DNA of 64,000 bases from JBGRQA01 sp041725895. GTDB taxonomy: Bacteria; Bacteroidota; Bacteroidia; Bacteroidales; Marinifilaceae. This document shows, piece after piece, positions 35,119 through 43,871 of the stretch (positions are counted from its first letter, which is position 1; every line of letters begins with the position of its first letter). The notes under the pieces are model-generated. The model was given only the letters and a program-made list of their open reading frames with translations. It was not told where the DNA came from and made no database searches. Made by a program: the position numbers and the translations under genes. The stretch spans positions 62,001 to 126,000 of the forward strand of contig JBGRQA010000002.1 of NCBI GenBank assembly GCA_041725895.1, given 5' to 3'.

Positions 35119-36702
35119 CTAGTAACCTGGGGTTGGCTTCAAATTAGAGTTTGAATTCAATTCACTCAATGGAATTGGGAATAGGTTGAAGTGAGAATCA
35201 ACAGACTTACCTTCTTTAATTCCACCTTTCCATGGCCATACGTAATCAGATTTACTGAATTTGCCGAAGCGGATCAAGTCGGTTCTTCTCATACATTCCC
35301 ATGACAATTCACGAGCTCTTTCGTCCAGGATGAAATCCAGGGTTAGGTCAGCATCTGAAATGTTGCCTGATACATCTCCGTAAGCACGGGTTCTGATTTG
35401 GTTTACCAGAGCAAGGGCTTCTCCTTTGGTTCCTCCGTTACCTCCACGAAGTACTGCTTCGGCATACATTAAGTATGCGTCAGCCAATCGGAACATTGGG
35501 AAATCAGTGTCAACATAGGTGTCGTCAGAACCATTGGTTCCATCAGAGTTTTTGTTGGTGTATTTTACCAGCATGTAACCTTCTGTAAATTCGCTTACTT
35601 TGTCGATTTCAAGACTTTGTCCTTCACTGAAAAACATTGCTCTTTGGTCCTTGTCAAGATCGAATTTATTTACAAAAGCAGAAGTTACCCGGTTTCCACC
35701 CCATCCACTATTAATACCTGCATCAGCTGGTTTGTAATCACCACCAATAGCTGCATGAACGATGTAAGTAGTTGCACCGTAAGTTTGAGAACTCAGACCA
35801 TCGCAAGCAAATGCAAAAATCATTTCATTGGTTCTAAGGTGGTTGTCAGCCATGAACAATTCAGCATAACTGCTGTTCAAGGAGTAGTATGGGAATAACT
35901 TTTTACAGTTTTCGATACACTCAGTGTATTTAGCTTCGTTAATGTATACCTCAGCATTCAGGTACATTCTTGCTAACAGGGCCCATGCAGCACCTTTGTC
36001 AATACGGCCGTATTCGTGGTTGCCCGGCTCGGATAATTGGTCTACAACGGCTTCAACTTCGCTTTCTACAAAGGCGAATACTTCCTTTTTTGTTTTTTGG
36101 TCAGGCTTAAAATTACCTACAGGATCTTGTTCGGTTAGAATGGGTACACTACCAAAAAGATCTAAGGCATTGTAGTAAACCATAGCTCTCAGTAAGCGGG
36201 CTTCAGCTCTGTAAGTATGAATGTTCTTTTCATCTTCAGCTGTTAGGTTACTAATTAGTTTGCCTGGTTCGGTATCTCTTAGGTATTGATTGATGAAACC
36301 AATGGTTAAGTAAAGTCGAGTGTACATATTACCTACAAAACCATTCCCTGCAGTCCACTTTTGGTTGTGGAACTCTTTGATGTCACCGTCATTCCATGCT
36401 ACAATTGCTTCATCAGTTGTTAATTCCTGACAGTAGTATAGCAGGCGGGTATAAACAGTCGAACCCGGGTCACCACCTGCGATATCAGCATTCCCTCCTG
36501 AGCCTTCCTGTCCTGCCAGAACAAAAGAACCATAAAGTTTAGCAAGACCTTGCTTGTAGGATTCAGCTGAAACGTAAATTTTATCTCCCGATTTGTAATC
36601 CGGATCAATTGGGGTAGTATCCAGATCATCAACGCAAGAAGTCATTGTTGCGCCCAGAGCTACCGCTGCCAATAGTATATATTTTTTAATATTTGTCTTC
36701 AT
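35119..36702 (-). CDS. SusD/RagB-type glycan-binding lipoprotein (set 3)
   Basis: This 527-aa lipoprotein (lipid Cys23, then VDDLD) has the canonical SusD motifs YRAEARLLRAMVYYNALDLFG and DERARELSWECMRRTDLIRFGKF. It lies 12 bp after susC3. The middle segment FMADNHLRTNEMIF...MFFSEGQ is shared with SusD2. It is expected to bind maltodextrin or starch at the outer surface as the lid of SusC3. Confidence 0.95.
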   Translation of the reverse strand: MKTNIKKYILLAAVALGATMTSCVDDLDTTPIDPDYKSGDKIYVSAESYKQGLAKLYGSFVLAGQEGSGGNADIAGGDPGSTVYTRLLYYCQELTTDEAIVAWNDGDIKEFHNQKWTAGNGFVGNMYTRLYLTIGFINQYLRDTEPGKLISNLTAEDEKNIHTYRAEARLLRAMVYYNALDLFGSVPILTEQDPVGNFKPDQKTKKEVFAFVESEVEAVVDQLSEPGNHEYGRIDKGAAWALLARMYLNAEVYINEAKYTECIENCKKLFPYYSLNSSYAELFMADNHLRTNEMIFAFACDGLSSQTYGATTYIVHAAIGGDYKPADAGINSGWGGNRVTSAFVNKFDLDKDQRAMFFSEGQSLEIDKVSEFTEGYMLVKYTNKNSDGTNGSDDTYVDTDFPMFRLADAYLMYAEAVLRGGNGGTKGEALALVNQIRTRAYGDVSGNISDADLTLDFILDERARELSWECMRRTDLIRFGKFSKSDYVWPWKGGIKEGKSVDSHFNLFPIPLSELNSNSNLKPTPGY

Positions 36703-36714
36703 AATCGAAATGAA

Positions 36715-39687
36715 TTAGAAATTAACATTTACTCCTAAAAGGAATGTTCTTGGTCTTGGGTAGATATTATTGTCAATACCGCCATAGATTTCAGGATCTA
36801 ATCCTTTGTAATCAGTAATTGTGAATACATTTTGAACTGTAGTATACAAATGAACATCTAATTTATCCTGCCATACCTTACCCAAATCGTAACCTACAGT
36901 TACGTTGTCAAGTTTGAAGAAAGAAGCGTCCTGAACAAAATAATCAGAGTGGTATTGTGCAGAGAAGAACTTCGCGTCGTAAGTGTCAGCAATACGGTTT
37001 GTAATGTTGTTCAAAGAACTTACAGTTCCTTCGATGTGGCCTTTGTTGGATTCGATGTTGTTGTAAACGTAGTTGCCTAAGCTCAAACGGGCATTCATCG
37101 AAAGAGTCCATTTTTTGTATCCCAGGTTTGATCCAAAACCGAAAGTCCAGTCAGCAGAAGGTTTTTCGTAGATGTAACGGTCTCCCTCAAGAGTAATTTT
37201 TCCATCCTTGTTACGGTCTACATATACACCTTCAATAGGTTTGCCTTTTTCATCATAAACCTGTTGCATTACATAGAATGAATTGGCTGAATGACCAGTA
37301 CTGTGGATCTGAATGGTGTTACCAGTACCACCTGAAATACCACCTACAAATACTCCTTTGTAGTTAGGGTCATTTGAGTCGGTAAGTTTGGTAATTTCAT
37401 TCTTATTGTAGGCCGCATTTGCGTTCAATTCCCAGTGCCAGTCGGTATTTGAGATGATGATTCCGTTCAAAGAAAATTCAGCACCATAGTTCTCAAGAGA
37501 TCCGATGTTGGTTACGATACGGTTTTTAAGGTTTGAACCTGCAGGAACATCAATTTCATTGATCAAATCCTTAGTCTTACGTTTGTAAAGATCTACGCTA
37601 CCGTTTAATCTGTTGTTGTAGAATCCGAAATCCAAACCAATATTGTAGGTCGTGGTTTCTTCCCATTTGATATCAGTATCGTAAGCATTTGGACGAATCA
37701 TATTGTAGTAGGTATCGCCAAATTGGTAACGGGCCTGATCGTTAGAGATATTGTAGATTCCCTGGTAAGGATAGTCTCCTTGTTCAATTTCCTGCTGACC
37801 TGTTACACCATATCCTAAGCGCAGCTTCAAGTTAGACAGGTTTTCAAAGTTTTGGAAGAAATTCTCTTCGTTCATTCTCCATGCAAATGCAGCTGATGGG
37901 AAAAGACCCCAGCGATTGTCTTCTGAGAATCTTGAAGAACCATCCTGACGAAGAGTGAAGGTAAAGAGGTAGCGATCTTTGAAGGTGTAGTTCATACGAC
38001 CAAAGAAGGAAACCAAATAGTTTTCAGTTGCAATTGTATTTGCTGGATTTTTTTCAAAAGAACCATCATAGGTGGTTTTTGCAGAGTTGTTTTCCTCTTT
38101 CCAGAAATGCTGCCAGGAGTATCCGGCAACAACATCAAGCTTTGATTGAAGGTTCTCCAGATCTTTATTGTAGTTGAAGTAGAATTCAACCAATTCGTTC
38201 TTTTTTTCCTGAGCGTAAGAACTTCTGGAACCATTTCCGTTATTTGATTCGGTCCAGGCAGCTTCTGCTTCCTCTACAACACTACCATCGGATTTAGAGT
38301 AATCGTAAGCTACATTTAAATTTGCACGAAGCTCTGGTAAAAAGTGGAATTTATAATCCAACTGTGCATTTCCAATAAAACGTTTTACGTCAGAAGTGTT
38401 GCTCTTTTGTTCTAGCAGGGCAACAGGGTTGGTTGGTGACAATACGTCTCTCACATCACCATTAAAATAGGTGTAGTAGTTGCCGTATTTATCGAATTTG
38501 GGATCGTCTGATTTTACAGGACGACTTGGATCGAAAGCGAGGGCATTGCCAATAGCTCCGGTATCGGCAAAGCGGTTTTTAACGTACAATCCTTTTGCAT
38601 TTAAGTTCACTTTTAAGTGATCATCGAAGAAGGATGGATTTAATGTTAAGGCACCGGTGTAGCGTTCCAGATTCGATGTTTTCAGGATTCCTTCCTGATC
38701 GGTATATCCAATAGAAACGCGGTACGGAGTATTGTACTCAGAACCGGAGAAGTTGATATTGTGGTCGTGACTGATGGAAGTATTGAAGATCTCGTTTTGC
38801 CAGTTGGTATCTTCAGTACCTAAAAGGCTTACTTTATCAGGGTAGTACTCCTGAATCAATTCACTAAGTTCTGCACTGTTCAGCATATCAATTTTCTTGG
38901 CAACAGTGTTCACAGAAACATTACCAGCGTAATTAACTTTAAAGTTCTGTCCTTTTTTACCTTTCTTGGTTGTAACAAGAATTACACCGTTAGATGCTCT
39001 GGAACCGTAGATTGCTGTGGCCGATGCATCTTTCAGAATGGTGAATGTTTCAATATCGTTAGGATTGATAGTATTTAAAGGGTTACGCATTCCCGAAACC
39101 TTGTCACTACTAACAGGAACTCCATCGATTACAATTAAAGGATCGTTACTGGCCGAAAGAGATGAACCTCCACGAATACGAATGGTAGATCCTGAGCCAG
39201 GAGCTCCACCACCAGAAGTAATGGTAACACCAGGCATTTTACCTGTAAGCAATTCCTGAGGTGAGGAGATGGCTCCTTTGTTAAAGTCATCTGATTTAAT
39301 TGCGATAACAGAACCGGTTGCATCATCTTTTTTCACTTGTCCGTAACCAATCACCATGACCTCGGAAAGGTTTTCGGCATTGATTCCTAAAGTTATATTG
39401 ATTTGGGTTTGATCCCCAACCAATACTTCTTGGGTTTTGTATCCTACAAATGAGAATACCAGGGTTGAAGTCGCATCAACGTCTAGTGTAAACTGACCGT
39501 CAATGTTTGTGGAAGTTCCGGTGGTGGTCCCTTTTACAACAACAGAAACACCTGGAATCCCCATGCCATCGTTTGCATCGGTAACCGTACCTGTAACTAC
39601 TTTGCTTTGTGCTTGCAAACAGGTAAAGGAAAATACCGCAACAAGTACAAAAAGTAGCTTTCTAAGCATACTAATGTTATGTCCCAT
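36715..39687 (-). CDS. SusC/RagA-type TonB-dependent transporter (set 3)
   Basis: This 990-aa protein has the same domain order as SusC2: signal peptide, regulatory-like beta domain, TonB-box region VMVIGYGQVKKDDATGSV, plug with TIRIRGGSSLSASNDPLIVIDGVP, and a barrel ending in Phe. Being next to the divergent LacI-family gene and carrying a full TAnnTTTG plus a CAAACG/CGTTTG site, it is probably the main maltodextrin importer of the regulon. Either of two in-frame Met codons (39687, 39669) could start translation. Confidence 0.95.
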   Translation of the reverse strand: MGHNISMLRKLLFVLVAVFSFTCLQAQSKVVTGTVTDANDGMGIPGVSVVVKGTTTGTSTNIDGQFTLDVDATSTLVFSFVGYKTQEVLVGDQTQINITLGINAENLSEVMVIGYGQVKKDDATGSVIAIKSDDFNKGAISSPQELLTGKMPGVTITSGGGAPGSGSTIRIRGGSSLSASNDPLIVIDGVPVSSDKVSGMRNPLNTINPNDIETFTILKDASATAIYGSRASNGVILVTTKKGKKGQNFKVNYAGNVSVNTVAKKIDMLNSAELSELIQEYYPDKVSLLGTEDTNWQNEIFNTSISHDHNINFSGSEYNTPYRVSIGYTDQEGILKTSNLERYTGALTLNPSFFDDHLKVNLNAKGLYVKNRFADTGAIGNALAFDPSRPVKSDDPKFDKYGNYYTYFNGDVRDVLSPTNPVALLEQKSNTSDVKRFIGNAQLDYKFHFLPELRANLNVAYDYSKSDGSVVEEAEAAWTESNNGNGSRSSYAQEKKNELVEFYFNYNKDLENLQSKLDVVAGYSWQHFWKEENNSAKTTYDGSFEKNPANTIATENYLVSFFGRMNYTFKDRYLFTFTLRQDGSSRFSEDNRWGLFPSAAFAWRMNEENFFQNFENLSNLKLRLGYGVTGQQEIEQGDYPYQGIYNISNDQARYQFGDTYYNMIRPNAYDTDIKWEETTTYNIGLDFGFYNNRLNGSVDLYKRKTKDLINEIDVPAGSNLKNRIVTNIGSLENYGAEFSLNGIIISNTDWHWELNANAAYNKNEITKLTDSNDPNYKGVFVGGISGGTGNTIQIHSTGHSANSFYVMQQVYDEKGKPIEGVYVDRNKDGKITLEGDRYIYEKPSADWTFGFGSNLGYKKWTLSMNARLSLGNYVYNNIESNKGHIEGTVSSLNNITNRIADTYDAKFFSAQYHSDYFVQDASFFKLDNVTVGYDLGKVWQDKLDVHLYTTVQNVFTITDYKGLDPEIYGGIDNNIYPRPRTFLLGVNVNF

Positions 39688-39746
39688 AATAGTAATTTAA
39701 AGATGAATGAGTAATTATTATTCAGATTTCACAGCTCCAACTGACT

Positions 39747-39778
39747 TTTGAACTCGTTTCCGACTCGCGCTCTCTCTA
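39747..39778 (-). promoter_or_regulatory. Conserved 32-nt leader element of susC3
   Basis: Near-identical (31/32) to 33107-33138. It lies in the 5' leader between the presumed transcription start and the susC3 start codon. Confidence 0.6.
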
Positions 39779-39821
39779 TCTCTCAATTGGTGCCCTTTTA
39801 TCCTTAATTTTTAAATTGCGG

Positions 39822-39829
39822 CAAATATA
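39822..39829 (-). promoter_or_regulatory. Presumed -7 element of susC3
   Basis: Reads TATATTTG on the minus strand, an exact TAnnTTTG match. No good -33 TTTG is present at the usual distance, which fits a promoter that needs an activator. Confidence 0.6.
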
Positions 39830-39885
39830 GATTTCGGGATTTGATTCTGACAGGGAATTATATTTAAAGTGAGAATAAATCCCCG

Positions 39886-39907
39886 CAAACGTCACCGGTA
39901 TCGTTTG
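39886..39907. promoter_or_regulatory. LacI-type operator upstream of susC3
   Basis: CAAACG (39886-39891) and CGTTTG (39902-39907) are the two arms, separated by 10 bp. The left arm starts 57 bp from the end of the -7 element, identical to susC2, and the adjacent GAATAAAT is shared with susC2. Confidence 0.6.
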
Positions 39908-39948
39908 AAATGGCGATATCCGAATACGTAGTTTTGTTTTGGATGTCT

Positions 39949-39956
39949 TATTTTTG
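39949..39956 (+). promoter_or_regulatory. -7 element of the LacI-family gene
   Basis: Exact TAnnTTTG match (TATTTTTG) on the plus strand, about 134 bp before the regulator's start codon. Confidence 0.45.
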
Positions 39957-40089
39957 ATTGGGATTCAATGTCTAAATTTTTTTATATATTTACCCAGCTT
40001 GGGCTAAGATCCTTTGCAAGAGGAATTGTGCTCTGGTTATGTGAGTTGTGATGTTGCTGATTTATTAGCATTTTAAACTGAGGAAATTT

Positions 40090-41106
40090 ATGAGAAGTGG
40101 TCAGATAACCATAAAAGACATTGCCCGTGAATTGGGCATCTCCCCATCTACTGTGTCAAGAGCTTTGAAGGATCATCCTGATATTAGTCCGAAAACCAAG
40201 AAAGCGGTTAATGAGTTGGCAAAAAAGTGGCACTATCGTCCCAATGCTGTAGCTCTGAGTTTGCGACACAGTAAAACCAATGTTTTAGGGGTGATCATTC
40301 CGGAAATTGTTCACCATTTTTTCTCCTCTGTGATTAGTGGGATTGAGGAGATAGCTCATGAGGCCGGGTACAATGTGATGATTTTTCAATCCAATGAATC
40401 ATTTGAACGCGAGGTTACAAATGCTCAGGCTTTGTTTGCTAGCCGGGTAGATGGAGTGTTGGTTTCTATGTCGAAAGAAACCAAAGAGTATGACCATTTT
40501 AGGGATTTACGAGAGAATGGTATTCCAATTGTGTTCTTTGATCGTATCTGTAATGAATTGTCATCCGATAATGTGATAGTCGATGATTTTGCAGGGGCTT
40601 TTGCAGCAGTAGAACATCTTATCAGTACTGGATGTAAACGAATTGCTCATCTTTCTGCTCCCCAGCACATGCTTCTGGGCCAGAATCGACAGAAAGGGTA
40701 CCGACAGGCCCTGCATAAAGCCAAAATGTCGGTAGATGATGAATTGATCGTTCAGTGTGATAATTTTGAAGATGCTTTGATTGAGGTACCTAAGTTGTTG
40801 AAGATGCCAAACCGTCCGGATGGGATTTTTGCTGTGAACGAACTTACTGCTGCCGGGGCTCTAAATGCTGTAAAGCAAGCCGGGTTGCGAGTGCCTGAGG
40901 ATATTGCTATTATTGGTTTTACAGATGGTCTGGTTTCGAAAGTTACCGATCCGGCTTTAACTACGGTAGAACAGCATGGTTTTCAGGTTGGGCAAAAGGC
41001 CACCGAATTGTTACTGGAAAGAGTAAAGGGGGGCGAAATGAATTACGAACCCGTAACCAAAGTTGTAAAAACAAATCTTATTTTGAGAGAATCTACCAGG
41101 AATTAA
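40090..41106 (+). CDS. LacI-family transcriptional regulator of the alpha-glucan genes
   Basis: This 338-aa protein has the LacI helix-turn-helix (ITIKDIARELGISPSTVSRAL, about 6-26), the hinge helix region (PNAVALSLRH) and a periplasmic-binding-protein-like sugar-sensing domain (about 60-338). It is divergent from susC3 and upstream of the transporter/phosphorylase operon, as in other Bacteroidota maltose loci that use a LacI-type protein instead of SusR. The palindromes with central CG upstream of susC2, susC3 and the MFS operon are its likely targets. The inducer is probably maltose or a maltodextrin (inferred from gene content). Confidence 0.92.
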   Translation: MRSGQITIKDIARELGISPSTVSRALKDHPDISPKTKKAVNELAKKWHYRPNAVALSLRHSKTNVLGVIIPEIVHHFFSSVISGIEEIAHEAGYNVMIFQSNESFEREVTNAQALFASRVDGVLVSMSKETKEYDHFRDLRENGIPIVFFDRICNELSSDNVIVDDFAGAFAAVEHLISTGCKRIAHLSAPQHMLLGQNRQKGYRQALHKAKMSVDDELIVQCDNFEDALIEVPKLLKMPNRPDGIFAVNELTAAGALNAVKQAGLRVPEDIAIIGFTDGLVSKVTDPALTTVEQHGFQVGQKATELLLERVKGGEMNYEPVTKVVKTNLILRESTRN

Positions 41107-41131
41107 AATGTTCTTGTTGCAATATGAAGAT

Positions 41132-41160
41132 AAAAAGTCACCTCTTGTGGGTGACTTTTT
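41132..41160 (+). terminator. Terminator after the LacI-family gene
   Basis: An 11-bp perfect stem (AAAAAGTCACC at 41132-41142, GGTGACTTTTT at 41150-41160) with a 7-nt loop continues into more T. Confidence 0.92.
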
Positions 41161-41262
41161 TTGTTTTCAGCAAGATTACAGGGTTGAAATTAAGGTTGTT
41201 GTTGAAATTCGAAGGTTAAATACCATTTTTATTGAAAAAAAGCTCTTTTTTTATTTTTGTTG

Positions 41263-41272
41263 CAAACGTTTG
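41263..41272. promoter_or_regulatory. LacI-type operator upstream of the MFS operon
   Basis: The perfect palindrome CAAACGTTTG is the same as at 33253, about 82 bp upstream of a consensus -7 element for the transporter/phosphorylase operon. Confidence 0.6.
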
Positions 41273-41353
41273 AAACAGGGCTTTGCGGCGACAGTGCTTA
41301 ATCCATGCGGGTTTCAGAGCTTGTCTTGTTTTGACAATTCATTTTATTTTCTC

Positions 41354-41361
41354 TATTTTTG
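41354..41361 (+). promoter_or_regulatory. Presumed -7 element of the MFS-pgmB-GH65 operon
   Basis: TATTTTTG matches TAnnTTTG. It would give a leader of about 400 nt to the transporter start. Confidence 0.45.
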
Positions 41362-41765
41362 ATGCCGGAGCTAGTACTCCAATTCCGACTCATATTTATT
41401 TCTCTCCTTTTTGATCTCGATACCTGGATGTATTCCGGTTTTATGGGATTGACAATTTCTGATGATTTTTATTCTTCTGAATTTTCTTTGAGTAGGATTT
41501 CTTCAGTGATGAAATCCTAATAGATTCCGTGATTATATTCCATGTGCTAAGATTTGTTCAGGAAAAGTTTTCCAAAGAGTTGACTTTCAATGATGGACAA
41601 ATCAAAAATTATTGGTAAATTATTAGAATTGATGGAATCATCCAAACCTTCTAAATACCAGTATCGTCCTTCCAGGTCGATTTAAACAACTAAATATTTA
41701 AGAATGATCCAGGGGAAGGTTTCAAAATACCGATTGCCTGGTGAGCTATTTAAAAATTGATTTTA
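41362..41765 (+). other. Long leader of the MFS operon with a hairpin
   Basis: No gene is supported. A 9-bp perfect stem TAGGATTTC (41493-41501) / GAAATCCTA (41511-41519) with a 9-nt loop and no T tract lies midway. A second promoter close to the gene was not recognised. Confidence 0.45.
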
Positions 41766-43166
41766 ATGAAGAAACAACCTCGTTTAAATTTTTGGCAAAT
41801 CTGGAATGTAAGTTTCGGATTTCTGGGGATACAAATGGGCTTTGCGCTGCAAGGTGCAAACGTTAGCCGTATTTTATCGAACCTGGGTGCCGATTTGCAC
41901 CACCTTTCATTATTCTGGCTAGCTGCACCGGTAATGGGATTAATTGTTCAACCTATTGTGGGGGGAGCAAGTGATCGAACCTGGAATCGATTGGGACGCC
42001 GGGGACCTTATATCCTGGGAGGTGCAATTGTTGCAGCCCTGGCAATGTTCTTTATGCCCAATGCAAGTATTGCTGTGCAGATTATGCCTGCTCTGGTATT
42101 TGGAGCCATCATGTTTGCTTTGATGGATGGTTCTTTTAATATTACGATGCAACCATTTCGTGCTCTTGTAGCCGATATGGTACCAACCGAACAACGAACT
42201 CTGGGGTATTCCATTCAAAGTTTTTTGATTAACACGGGAGCTGTTTTGGGATCCATTCTTCCCTTTGTTTTGACCAATGTGTTGGGCGTTCAGAATGTAG
42301 CACCTGACGGTGAAGTTCCTGCTTCTGTGATCTGGTCTTTCTACATTGGGGGCGGATGTCTTTTGCTTTCTGTGATTTGGACGGTTTTCCGAACCAAGGA
42401 GTATCCACCAAAAGAGTATGCTGAATACAAAGGTCTGGATGTATCCAAAGAAGCACAGGAAAAAGATCGTGGTTTTATGGGATTCTTACGTTTGTTGAGA
42501 AATACCCCCAAAACCATGTTGCAATTGGCCGTAGTACAATTCTTCTCCTGGTTTGCGCTTTACCTGATGTGGGTATATACCACCTCTGCTACAGCGCAGC
42601 ATGTATGGGGATGTTCGGTTGACGATGTTTCATCGAAGGCTTACCAGGAAGCCGGGAACTGGGTAGGTATTCTATTTGCCGGTTATAGTTTGTTTGCTGC
42701 CATTTTTTCTGTGGTGATGTCAAAATTGGCACACAAATTTGGTCGAAAAACAGTGTATAGTATGTCGTTGTTACTGGGAGGTCTAGGGTATCTGTCAACC
42801 ATTTTATTTTCGGGAGGCGAGATCGTTCACCTGAATCTTTTGATAACCGAAGTGGATATCCCTTCAAGCGCAGCCTGGTGGATGTTACCTATGGTTGGCG
42901 TTGGTATTGCCTGGGCGGCAATTTTAGCTATGCCATACTCTATTTTGTCTGACTCTTTACCTGCTGACAAAATGGGAGTTTATATGGGAATCTTCAATTT
43001 TACTATTGCTGGTCCTCAAATCCTAAGTGGTTTTATTGGAGGCGCTGTTTTGCAGCATTTCTTCAAGGGGGAGGCAATTTACATCCTTGTATTGTGTGGA
43101 GTGTGCATGATCCTGGGTGCAATATCTGTTGCTTTTGTTAAACAAAGCAGATCTGTTAACGAATAA
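41766..43166 (+). CDS. MFS sugar transporter (SLC45/sucrose-maltose symporter-like)
   Basis: This 466-aa inner-membrane protein has about 12 transmembrane helices. The motif SDRTWNRLGRRGPYILGG after the second helix is the loop 2-3 motif of the sucrose/maltose proton-symporter branch of the major facilitator superfamily. ATG 41766 is preferred over TTG 41757 as start. It lies 11 bp before pgmB and in one operon with the GH65 phosphorylase, so the likely cargo is maltose or a small maltodextrin moving from periplasm to cytoplasm. Confidence 0.9.
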   Translation: MKKQPRLNFWQIWNVSFGFLGIQMGFALQGANVSRILSNLGADLHHLSLFWLAAPVMGLIVQPIVGGASDRTWNRLGRRGPYILGGAIVAALAMFFMPNASIAVQIMPALVFGAIMFALMDGSFNITMQPFRALVADMVPTEQRTLGYSIQSFLINTGAVLGSILPFVLTNVLGVQNVAPDGEVPASVIWSFYIGGGCLLLSVIWTVFRTKEYPPKEYAEYKGLDVSKEAQEKDRGFMGFLRLLRNTPKTMLQLAVVQFFSWFALYLMWVYTTSATAQHVWGCSVDDVSSKAYQEAGNWVGILFAGYSLFAAIFSVVMSKLAHKFGRKTVYSMSLLLGGLGYLSTILFSGGEIVHLNLLITEVDIPSSAAWWMLPMVGVGIAWAAILAMPYSILSDSLPADKMGVYMGIFNFTIAGPQILSGFIGGAVLQHFFKGEAIYILVLCGVCMILGAISVAFVKQSRSVNE

Positions 43167-43177
43167 TTTTAATCCGG

Positions 43178-43825
43178 ATGGGAACGATTAAAGCATGCAT
43201 CTTTGATTTAGATGGAGTAGTGGTGGATACAGCCAAGTATCATTACATCGCATGGAAAAGTTTAGCCAATGGGTTGGGCTTCGACTTTACCGAAGAGGAC
43301 AATGAACGATTGAAGGGAGTAAGTCGAATGGCTTCCCTGGATATTCTGCTTGAAATTGGTGGGGTAGAACTGGATGAGAATACAAAACTTGAGCTGGCCG
43401 ACAAGAAAAACAAAAATTATGTGGAGTACATTTTAAAGATGACTCCCGATGAAATTCTGCCAGGAGTGAAGGAATTCATGGCCGAGTTGAAAGCTAAAAA
43501 TATTAAAATCGCTTTAGGTTCAGCGAGTAAGAATGCAATGACCATTCTCAACCAATTGGAGTTGGTTGATTTGTTTGATGCCGTGGTGGATGGAACTCAT
43601 GTGAGTGAAGCAAAACCTGATCCTGAAGTATTCCTTAAGGGAGCCGAATTGTTAGGCGTTGATCCAGCGGAGTGTGTCGTATTTGAAGATGCCGAAGCTG
43701 GTGTGCAGGCTGCCATTAATGGAAAAATGAAATGTGTTGGAATTGGTTCGCCTGAAGTGTTGGGGGCTGCCAATCTGGTCATTCCCGGATTCGAGGGATT
43801 TTCAATTGACCAGCTCAATTTTTAG
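43178..43825 (+). CDS. pgmB: Beta-phosphoglucomutase
   Basis: This 215-aa HAD enzyme has FDLDGVVVDTAKYHYIAWK (nucleophile Asp and acid/base Asp in motif I), a helical cap with the ERLKGVSR substrate loop, GSASKNA (motif II), the AKPDPEVF lysine and FEDAEAGVQAA (motif IV), all hallmarks of beta-PGM. It converts beta-glucose-1-phosphate to glucose-6-phosphate. The next gene encodes the GH65 phosphorylase that makes beta-glucose-1-phosphate, which confirms the role by context. Confidence 0.94.
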   Translation: MGTIKACIFDLDGVVVDTAKYHYIAWKSLANGLGFDFTEEDNERLKGVSRMASLDILLEIGGVELDENTKLELADKKNKNYVEYILKMTPDEILPGVKEFMAELKAKNIKIALGSASKNAMTILNQLELVDLFDAVVDGTHVSEAKPDPEVFLKGAELLGVDPAECVVFEDAEAGVQAAINGKMKCVGIGSPEVLGAANLVIPGFEGFSIDQLNF

Positions 43826-43871
43826 AGAGATTATTGATTAACTGAGGGGTAAAATATTAATTAGAGCAAAA

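Noticed and set aside
41108..41362. 84-aa frame after the LacI-family gene
   Set aside because: It runs through a terminator, an operator and a promoter element; low-complexity translation.
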